NCBI GenBank assembly: GCA_946482355.1
Contig: CAMLRE010000032.1
Location: 1-10,410 of the forward strand
DNA from: an uncultured Bdellovibrio sp.
GTDB lineage: Bacteria; Bdellovibrionota; Bdellovibrionia; Bdellovibrionales; Bdellovibrionaceae
Reading direction: 5' to 3'
DNA length: 10,410 bases
Shown: positions 6,251-10,410 of the stretch, in pieces
Layout: every line of letters starts with the position of its first letter
Position numbering within the stretch: the first letter of the stretch is position 1
The notes under the pieces: generated by a model
Seen by the model: only the letters and a program-made list of their open reading frames with translations
The model's database searches: none
Told to the model about the DNA's origin: nothing
Program-made: the position numbers and the translations under genes

Positions 6251-6370
6251 TTAATCCTTTCTTTCTGGATTTTTCTCTTTCGAAACACCGAAAAATTCAG
6301 GAAGAAAAAACATTCCTGCTATGAATAAAATAACGATAAAAATAAATGCGATAGCTAAAGCTATTTCCAT
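6251..6370 (-). CDS. 39-residue single-pass membrane protein
   Basis: This short gene fills the space between the pseudo-receiver-like gene and the GcvH-like gene. It starts at ATG 6370, 1 nt after the TGA stop of the upstream gene, and ends with TAA 2 nt before the ATG of the downstream gene. A strong ribosome site AAAGGTG lies 7 nt upstream. The product begins with an almost uninterrupted hydrophobic helix (residues 2-23: EIALAIAFIFIVILFIAGMF and onward) and ends with a short charged cytoplasmic-type tail (SKEKNPERKD). No cysteine or lipobox is present. The tight spacing on both sides and the good Shine-Dalgarno argue that it is translated. It may anchor or regulate its neighbours at the inner membrane; no family is recognised. 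Confidence 0.72.
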   Translation of the reverse strand: MEIALAIAFIFIVILFIAGMFFLPEFFGVSKEKNPERKD

Positions 6371-6371
6371 A

Positions 6372-6794
6372 TCACTTCACCTTTGTTATGCGCGACTTCA
6401 CACGGAGTAAGCTAATCGTTAATGAAATAGCCATAAAATCTAACTCAACCGAATAAATTTTATTGTTGTGGGCTATTTGTGGAAGTGTTTGGCTTACCCA
6501 GCGTTTTTGCTCGTCTGAGTTAAAGACATTAACCACAATCACATTTTTACGAGCCTTAGCTTCTTTTAAACATTTCATGATCGAGCCAAACTTATCTTGT
6601 AAGGCCCAATCTAAAACTAAAACCTTTATATTCTGTGCTGACTTAAAGACAACCTTACCATCCGGCGCAGAACGAACAATCTTGCACGGTAAAGCATCAC
6701 CCAAGATATAGCGGGCTATCGATTTAACGACCTTGTTTTTCGATATAATCAGGGCTTTTTTAGGTAAATCGACCGTCTGGGGCTTTACAGGCAT
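6372..6794 (-). CDS. Receiver-like (pseudo-response-regulator) hypothetical protein
   Basis: The 140-residue protein looks like a single divergent receiver (CheY-like) domain with no output domain. A first strand KKALIIS (12-18) is followed by a helix, and a strand KVLVLDWAL (57-65) places Asp62 where a receiver's phospho-acceptor Asp sits, with a Gly70 following as in DxxxxxxxG receivers; the next strand is NVIVVNVFNSDE (83-94). The acidic pair normally after strand 1 is missing (ISKNK instead), so metal-dependent phosphorylation is doubtful. Basic residues are frequent and the C-terminus is cationic (RVKSRITKVK). No membrane segment is clear. No Shine-Dalgarno precedes ATG 6794; a predicted promoter would put the transcript start at or next to the ATG. 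It is the first gene of the operon with the 39-residue membrane protein and the GcvH-like protein. The receiver assignment is by pattern only. Confidence 0.78.
   Translation of the reverse strand: MPVKPQTVDLPKKALIISKNKVVKSIARYILGDALPCKIVRSAPDGKVVFKSAQNIKVLVLDWALQDKFGSIMKCLKEAKARKNVIVVNVFNSDEQKRWVSQTLPQIAHNNKIYSVELDFMAISLTISLLRVKSRITKVK
6378..6384 (-). promoter_or_regulatory. Shine-Dalgarno of the 39-residue membrane protein
   Basis: AAAGGTG on the minus strand lies 7 nt before ATG 6370, inside the last codons of the upstream gene. It is stronger than the ribosome sites of several longer genes in this window and is the main evidence that the short ORF is translated. Confidence 0.7.
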
Positions 6795-6799
6795 GGGTC

Positions 6800-6828
6800 A
6801 ACTTATTGCAACATGTTGCAATAATCAA
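6800..6828 (-). promoter_or_regulatory. Candidate promoter of the pseudo-receiver/GcvH-like operon
   Basis: On the minus strand TTGATT (6823-6828) and TAAGTT (6800-6805) are exactly 17 nt apart, and the spacer is almost entirely the 22-bp palindrome. The -10 ends 5 nt before ATG 6794, so a transcript would begin at or beside the start codon, matching the absence of a Shine-Dalgarno. The -10 match is only 3 of 6, so this remains a candidate. Confidence 0.4.
6803..6824. repeat. Perfect 22-bp palindrome, probable operator
   Basis: Arms TTATTGCAAC (6803-6812) and GTTGCAATAA (6815-6824) are perfect reverse complements around a central AT, which is itself self-complementary. Outside it, GGGT (6795-6798) and ACCC (6828-6831) form a further interrupted arm. 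It lies 8 nt upstream of the pseudo-receiver gene start and 29 nt downstream of the stop of the acyltransferase-like gene. It is not followed by a U-tract in the minus direction, so it is unlikely to be an intrinsic terminator. Position inside a predicted promoter spacer suggests a binding site for a dimeric repressor. Confidence 0.7.
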
Positions 6829-6853
6829 CCCGTACCGCGTCGATCTCATTAAA

Positions 6854-7708
6854 TTATTTATTAAAGTATTTATCTGGATTAGCAAAACACTCTTTAAAAG
6901 TTTTAAGCATTTCGGCAGCGTGAGCGCCATCCATAAAACGGTGATCGAAGGTAACTCCGATTTTCATCATGGGTCTTGCTTCGATGCGGTCTGGTTGGCC
7001 TTCGGTTTCAATCACTTTAGCTTGTTTTTGCACAGCCCCCACCGCTAGTAACATCGGTGAACGCGAATATGGAACTAATGGTGCTAATCCCCAATCTATT
7101 CCTAAAGAACCTACACTTGTGATCATCACGGCTCCGAACGGATCTTTTGGAACCCCGAACCAGTGAAGTGGTAAACCTAAATCAAAATTTAAAAAAGATG
7201 TTCCCAGTAAAACATATTTCATTAAAAAATTAGGAATAAATTCCATCGTCGAGCGAACCTGCATCAGTTCACCCTCTTTATTTTTTTTAAGTCTGTTTGC
7301 TTTATTTTTTAACTCTTCGGCCAGCTGAAAAATAGTCTTTGCCTGTAAATTTCTTAACGTTACACCTGACAATTCGGCCTTAGTTGTTTTATCGCCATTT
7401 TCTTCGCCTTCGATATTAACCTGAAAGAAAATATCGATGTTTCTGCGATAGTAAATTTCATGGCGAATCATAATAGAATTTACTTCAGGGCGAACTTTTA
7501 AACATTCAACAACTGCTTGGCCTACTAAGTGAGTTGGAGTTAGCGAAATATTTTTTTCAGCTTTAATTTTTTCAATAAATTTCAAAGCTTCAGTCATATC
7601 CACTTCAGCCATACCATAAACTGAAGGGTCTCCCGCATTCCACCAAGAGCCAATGGCGATTTTTCTAAAAAGCGATTTGTATTTTGGTTTGTAAATTTTG
7701 AAACTCAT
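6854..7708 (-). CDS. Stand-alone 2-oxoacid dehydrogenase acyltransferase (E2-type) catalytic domain protein
   Basis: The 284-residue protein corresponds to the catalytic domain of dihydrolipoamide acyltransferases (CAT-like fold, trimeric). The active-site motif FDHRFMDGAHAAEM (254-267) contains the catalytic His256 and Asp260 of HxxxDG. Upstream, MITSVGSLGIDWGLAPLVP (195-213) matches the conserved strand region before it, and SLTPTHLVGQAVVECLKVRPEVN (55-77) the substrate-channel helix. The N-terminal lipoyl and subunit-binding domains of true E2 proteins are absent, and no E1 or E3 gene is nearby, so a pyruvate dehydrogenase role is unlikely; an acyltransferase acting on CoA and another acceptor is more plausible. 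I chose ATG 7708 because AAGAGG lies 10 nt upstream, whereas ATG 7735 (which adds 9 residues) has no ribosome site. The pseudo-receiver operon follows on the same strand after 59 nt. Confidence 0.88.
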   Translation of the reverse strand: MSFKIYKPKYKSLFRKIAIGSWWNAGDPSVYGMAEVDMTEALKFIEKIKAEKNISLTPTHLVGQAVVECLKVRPEVNSIMIRHEIYYRRNIDIFFQVNIEGEENGDKTTKAELSGVTLRNLQAKTIFQLAEELKNKANRLKKNKEGELMQVRSTMEFIPNFLMKYVLLGTSFLNFDLGLPLHWFGVPKDPFGAVMITSVGSLGIDWGLAPLVPYSRSPMLLAVGAVQKQAKVIETEGQPDRIEARPMMKIGVTFDHRFMDGAHAAEMLKTFKECFANPDKYFNK

Positions 7709-7718
7709 GCGGTGCTGA

Positions 7719-7724
7719 CCTCTT
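7719..7724 (-). promoter_or_regulatory. Shine-Dalgarno deciding the start of the acyltransferase-like gene
   Basis: AAGAGG on the minus strand lies 10 nt before ATG 7708. The upstream in-frame ATG at 7735 has CACCTGT before it and no purine-rich site. The 10-nt spacing equals that seen before the MCP, cheA and Hsp70-like genes. Confidence 0.65.
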
Positions 7725-7815
7725 AACAAAAACATACAGGTGTTTCTTTAGTATCTCAAATTTAAACTCGAACACCTTTGAACCCAGACCTTTATCCCCA
7801 TGATATTGGTCTTGA

Positions 7816-7843
7816 ATGATCTTGGCGACACAAGTCATGTCAA
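7816..7843 (-). promoter_or_regulatory. Candidate sigma-70 promoter of the acyltransferase-like gene
   Basis: A perfect -35 TTGACA (minus strand, 7838-7843) is followed after 16 nt by GATCAT (7816-7821), a 4 of 6 match to TATAAT. It would give a leader of about 100 nt before ATG 7708. The exact -35 is the main support; the spacing is one base short of optimal. Confidence 0.35.
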
Positions 7844-7864
7844 AAAAACTTAACAAATATCTAG

Positions 7865-7893
7865 TCCTGGGGACCCCTATGGTTTCCTGAGGA
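7865..7893. repeat. TCCTGRGGA repeats 20 bp apart
   Basis: TCCTGGGGA (7865-7873) and TCCTGAGGA (7885-7893) differ at one base and start exactly 20 bp apart, about two helical turns, so a factor could bind both on the same DNA face. The second copy is a perfect odd palindrome (TCCT-G-AGGA) and is the core of a 13-bp dyad at 7883-7895. They overlap the candidate sigma-28 promoter of the MCP. Binding factor unknown. Confidence 0.45.
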
Positions 7894-7905
7894 AAACACC
7901 GATTA
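7878..7905 (+). promoter_or_regulatory. Candidate sigma-28 (FliA-type) promoter of the MCP-cheA operon
   Basis: TATGGTTT (7878-7885) and ACCGATTA (7898-7905) each match 6 of 8 positions of the flagellar sigma-28 consensus TAAAGTTT/GCCGATAA, with a 12-nt spacer instead of 11. The downstream gene is a chemotaxis receptor, the usual class of sigma-28 target. The leader would be about 80 nt. The match is imperfect, so this is a candidate only. Confidence 0.3.
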
Positions 7906-7978
7906 ATAGTTGCTAATAATTTTATTAATAATTGTTTAACAATTTTAAATTAAAACAAATTTTATTTACTAACACAGT

Positions 7979-7984
7979 AAGGAG
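7979..7984 (+). promoter_or_regulatory. Shine-Dalgarno fixing the MCP start
   Basis: AAGGAG lies 10 nt before ATG 7995. A longer reading from TTG 7932 would run through this site and through AT-rich leader sequence, so it is rejected. Confidence 0.85.
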
Positions 7985-7994
7985 CACGATAAAA

Positions 7995-9932
7995 ATGGCA
8001 GCAAAAACAAAAAAACAACCGACACCAAAAGCAAACCCTCAGTCAGACCTAAAAGGTTTTGTTGATGCAATCAACAAATCACAAGCTGTGATTGAATTTA
8101 ACTTAGATGGTACGGTTATTACGGCAAATGAAAACTTTCTTAAATGCACAGGTTATTCATTACCAGAAATTCAAGGTCAACATCACAGAATGTTCTGTGA
8201 TCCAACATATGCTTCTTCTCCAGCGTACACTGAATTCTGGGCGAAATTATGCCGTGGCGAATTTTTAGCTGACGAATACAAACGTTTTGGTAAAAACGGT
8301 AAAGAAGTTTGGATTTTAGCTTCTTACAACCCTATTTTAGGTAAAGACGGTAAACCTGTTAAATTCGTAAAATTCGCAACTGATATCACAAACGCTAAAA
8401 AAGAATTACAAGTGCGTACAGAAATCATGAACATGACAAGTATCGTGTCTGAAGCCGATCTTCGCGGTGATATCTTAAACGTGAATGAGAAATTCTTAGA
8501 AGTTTCTAAATACCCTCGTGAAGAGTTAATCGGTAAAGGTCACAATACGACTCGTCACCCTGATATGCCTAAAGAAGTATTTAAAGAAATGTGGGCTACA
8601 ATCGGTCGCGGTAAAATCTTCCGTGGTATGGTAAAAAATAGAGCTAAAGACGGTACTCCGTATTACGTTGATGCTGTGATCGCTCCGATCATGGGTGATA
8701 ACGGTAAACCTAAAAAATACTTAGGTGTTCGTTACGATATCACTGAAGCTGAGATTGAACGTCAAAACATGAAAGGCGTGATCAACGCGATTGATGCTTC
8801 TTATGCTTACATTGAATTTGATACTGAAGGTAACATCTTAAAAGCTAACCAAAACTTTTTAAAAGCCACTGGTTATTCTTCGACAGATGAATTTAAAGGT
8901 AAACACCACAGAATGTTCTGTGATCCACAATATACAATGACTGCTGAATATGCTTCTTTCTGGCCAGAATTAAAAGCTGGTAAAGCTAAAGCCGGCATTT
9001 TTAAACGTGTAACTAAAACTGGCCAAGATCTTTGGATTCAAGCTTGTTATTCTCCAGTAACAGATGAAATGGGCCGTGTATTTAAAGTTGTAAAATTAGC
9101 GACTGATGTAACTGAATTACAAAAAACAATCATCGCTTTAGAGTCAATGGCTGGCGGCTTAGCAGCGTCTGCAACTCAATTAACTGCAGTAGCTACGCAA
9201 ATGGCTGACAATGCTAAGAAAACATCTCAAGATTCTGAATACGCAACTGGTATTTCTTCTGAAGTAGCTTCTGGCGTTCAAATCGTTGCAACTAACACTG
9301 AAGAAATGGTGGCTTCTATTAAAGAAATCGCCCGTTCTGCGAATGAATCAGCACAAATGTCTCGTGACACTTTAAACAACGCTCAAGAGACTAACAAAAC
9401 AATCACTAAACTTGGTACAAGTTCACAAGAGATCGGTAACGTGATCAAAGTGATTAGCTCTATCGCCCAACAAACTAACTTATTAGCTTTAAATGCGACG
9501 ATCGAAGCGGCTCGCGCTGGTGATGCTGGTAAAGGTTTCGCGGTTGTTGCCAATGAGGTAAAAGAGTTAGCAAAACAAACTGCAAAAGCCACTGAAGAGA
9601 TCACACAAAAAATCGGTGCTATCCAAAAAGATTCATCTGCAGCCGTAGATGCGATTTCTGGAATCTCTCAATCTATCGAAAAATTAAACAGCTTATCAGG
9701 TGCAATTGCTGCTTCAGTTGAAGAGCAAACAGCGACAACAAATGAAGTATCACGCGTAGTTGTTCAATCATCTAAAGGTGTTGAAAACATCGCAACTTCA
9801 GTAAAAGCGGTTTCTTCTGCTGCTGAACAAAATATGTCAGCTTCATCTGAGACATTAAACTCTGCAAAAGGTTTAACTCAATCTGCTGAAGACTTACGTA
9901 CTTTAATCAGAAAAATCCAAAAGGCTGCTTAA
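7995..9932 (+). CDS. Soluble methyl-accepting chemotaxis protein with three PAS domains
   Basis: The 645-residue receptor has no transmembrane segment and no HAMP domain, so it should sense an internal signal. PAS1 (about 22-135) and PAS3 (about 262-373) are close relatives of each other, sharing HHRMFCDP (63-70 and 304-311), the pattern of BdlA-type PAS domains. PAS2 (about 145-252) is Aer-like, with [16 protein letters not shown] (185-200) and [17 protein letters not shown] (212-228), the region that holds FAD in Aer. The MCP signalling domain (about 380-645) contains the CheA/CheW-binding hairpin tip [19 protein letters not shown] (491-509) and [15 protein letters not shown] (512-526). There is no C-terminal CheR-docking pentapeptide. 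Redox or energy sensing is likely by PAS2; ligands of PAS1/PAS3 are unknown. Codon use is markedly AT-rich (GGT, CGT, TTA, AAA), unlike the more GC-rich cheA that follows, hinting at high expression. cheA begins 2 nt after the stop. Confidence 0.95.
   Translation: MAAKTKKQPTPKANPQSDLKGFVDAINKSQAVIEFNLDGTVITANENFLKCTGYSLPEIQGQHHRMFCDPTYASSPAYTEFWAKLCRGEFLADEYKRFGKNGKEVWILASYNPILGKDGKPVKFVKFATDITNAKKELQVRTEIMNMTSIVSEADLRGDILNVNEKFLEVSKYPREELIGKGHNTTRHPDMPKEVFKEMWATIGRGKIFRGMVKNRAKDGTPYYVDAVIAPIMGDNGKPKKYLGVRYDITEAEIERQNMKGVINAIDASYAYIEFDTEGNILKANQNFLKATGYSSTDEFKGKHHRMFCDPQYTMTAEYASFWPELKAGKAKAGIFKRVTKTGQDLWIQACYSPVTDEMGRVFKVVKLATDVTELQKTIIALESMAGGLAASATQLTAVATQMADNAKKTSQDSEYATGISSEVASGVQIVATNTEEMVASIKEIARSANESAQMSRDTLNNAQETNKTITKLGTSSQEIGNVIKVISSIAQQTNLLALNATIEAARAGDAGKGFAVVANEVKELAKQTAKATEEITQKIGAIQKDSSAAVDAISGISQSIEKLNSLSGAIAASVEEQTATTNEVSRVVVQSSKGVENIATSVKAVSSAAEQNMSASSETLNSAKGLTQSAEDLRTLIRKIQKAA
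8184..8204 (+). repeat. PAS1 copy of a 21-nt identical repeat
   Basis: Identical at all 21 bases to 8907-8927 in PAS3. It encodes the HRMFCDP part of the shared motif and marks an intragenic duplication of the PAS1/PAS3 unit. Confidence 0.8.
8907..8927 (+). repeat. PAS3 copy of a 21-nt identical repeat
   Basis: Second copy of the sequence at 8184-8204, 723 nt downstream (241 codons) and in the same reading frame. Confidence 0.8.
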
Positions 9933-9934
9933 TA

Positions 9935-10410
9935 ATGAGTAATAATCAACTGGATCCCGCATTACAGGAACTTGTCGCTGAGATTGAAGAAATCTCGGCG
10001 CGTGTGACTGGTTTAATTCAGCTCAGTGAAACCGCTGAGCTGAATGCCACACAGATCGATGCTTTGTATCGTGATGTGCACACACTAAAAGGTTCATGTT
10101 TACTGTTCGGCTTTCAGGACATGGGAGCTCTTGCCCACGAACTTGAAACTCGCATGGAACCCGTGCGCAAAGGCTATGTGCAATTAAAAGCTGTAGGCGT
10201 TGACCGCTTACTTAAAGCCTTTGACCTGTTCGGCGAATTCAGTCGCGAGCATATGGTAAGTATGACTCCACAATTTAAAGATAAGGTTCAACAGATGACA
10301 TCAAGTTTTAAAACTGGCGCTGCACCAGCAGCCACAGCTCAAAGCTCACCGACACCGTCACCAGCAGCACAAGCTTCATCAAATACCCCACCTCCTGCAC
10401 CTCAGCCGGC
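9935..10410 (+). CDS. cheA: Chemotaxis histidine kinase CheA, N-terminal part (3' end outside window)
   Basis: Only the first 158 or so residues are in the window. They form a CheA P1 (HPt) domain, residues about 5-125, with the phospho-accepting His49 in the motif YRDVHTLKGSCLLFGF (45-60), followed by the conserved GALAHELETRMEPVRKG (64-80) helix. From about residue 127 the sequence becomes an Ala/Pro/Ser/Thr-rich linker, as between P1 and P2 in CheA. Receptor clusters activate this kinase, which phosphorylates CheY and CheB. ATG 9935 lies 2 nt after the MCP stop, with AAAAGG (9919-9924) 10 nt upstream inside the MCP 3' end, so the two are one operon. The kinase core lies outside the window; another HPt-containing hybrid kinase cannot be fully excluded, but the receptor neighbour supports CheA. 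Confidence 0.88.
   Translation, partial: MSNNQLDPALQELVAEIEEISARVTGLIQLSETAELNATQIDALYRDVHTLKGSCLLFGFQDMGALAHELETRMEPVRKGYVQLKAVGVDRLLKAFDLFGEFSREHMVSMTPQFKDKVQQMTSSFKTGAAPAATAQSSPTPSPAAQASSNTPPPAPQP

Larger units (their letters stand above)
7709..7994. other. Divergent intergenic region between acyltransferase-like gene and MCP
   Basis: This 286-nt stretch separates two divergent genes. It holds a candidate minus-strand promoter (7816-7843), a pair of TCCTGRGGA direct repeats (7865-7893), a sigma-28-like promoter for the MCP (7878-7905), a very AT-rich leader (7902-7978) with small palindromes (7914-7927 and 7930-7944), and the MCP ribosome site. An inverted repeat AGGTGTT (7738-7744) / AACACCT (7771-7777) could form a hairpin in the leader of the minus gene. 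No convincing gene was found inside it. Confidence 0.7.

Noticed and set aside
6806..7048. Plus-strand ORF antisense to the end of the acyltransferase-like gene.
   Set aside because: It is antisense to the conserved DHRFMDG active-site region and has no ribosome site.
7738..7777. AGGTGTT/AACACCT inverted repeat with a 26-nt loop in the leader of the acyltransferase-like gene.
   Set aside because: A 7-bp stem with a long loop is weak evidence for a riboswitch or attenuator; no known riboswitch core was recognised.
7665..7856. A 63-codon minus-strand ORF from TTG 7856 overlapping the start of the acyltransferase-like gene in another frame.
   Set aside because: It has no ribosome site, overlaps the candidate promoter and the well-supported start at 7708, and resembles no family. 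Its composition looks somewhat protein-like, so it is noted here.
7930..7944. 15-nt palindrome AATTGTT-T-AACAATT in the MCP leader, and TAATAA/TTATTA at 7914-7927.
   Set aside because: Both lie in extremely AT-rich sequence where such dyads arise easily; the hairpins would be weak.
8182..8201. Inverted repeat ATCACAGAA/TTCTGTGAT inside PAS1.
   Set aside because: It arises from codons for the conserved HHRMFCD peptide and is weaker in the PAS3 copy, so a regulatory role is unlikely.

Overview
The window is AT-rich (roughly 40% GC by eye), gene-dense bacterial DNA. It reads as the chromosome of a motile, rod-shaped, Gram-negative bacterium. RodA implies rod shape, MCP plus CheA imply chemotaxis, and BolA, EttA and a Fur-family regulator point to a proteobacterial-type lineage. 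A low-GC member of the Bdellovibrio group (Bdellovibrionota) would fit, but this is an impression from gene content and style, not a placement. No insertion sequence, tRNA, rRNA, CRISPR array or phage gene was seen.

Layout. (1) 1-730, plus strand: the C-terminal end of rodA, then a small membrane-anchored protein of unknown function, closed by a strong bidirectional terminator (731-766). (2) 804-2787: ettA, an ABC-F translation factor, on the minus strand, divergent from a small Ser/Lys-rich ORF. (3) 2784-4738, minus strand: an apparent operon of an acidic helical protein, bolA, and an Hsp70-like protein that consists of the ATPase domain only. (4) 4780-5858, plus strand: an RluA-family pseudouridine synthase followed 5 nt later by a Fur-family regulator that has lost most of its regulatory metal ligands. 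(5) 5853-7708, minus strand: an acyltransferase catalytic domain (2-oxoacid dehydrogenase E2 type) without a lipoyl domain, then, after a 59-nt gap with a perfect 22-bp palindrome, a tight three-gene operon: pseudo-receiver-like protein, a 39-residue single-pass membrane protein, and a GcvH-like protein in which the lipoyl-lysine is replaced by arginine. (6) 7709-10410: a 286-nt regulatory stretch, a soluble triple-PAS methyl-accepting chemotaxis protein, and the start of cheA 2 nt downstream.

The part most worth following up is 5853-7708. Two neighbouring genes come from lipoate-dependent families (GcvH and E2), yet neither can carry lipoate as encoded. They sit with a receiver-like protein and a tiny membrane protein behind an operator-like palindrome placed exactly in a predicted promoter spacer. 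This could be a repurposed lipoyl-fold signalling or scaffold unit. That reading is an inference; the Arg substitution, the small ORF and the palindrome are directly visible. Also notable are two tail-to-tail gene pairs whose stop codons overlap, and a forced TTG start for the Hsp70-like gene in the same frame as the bolA stop.
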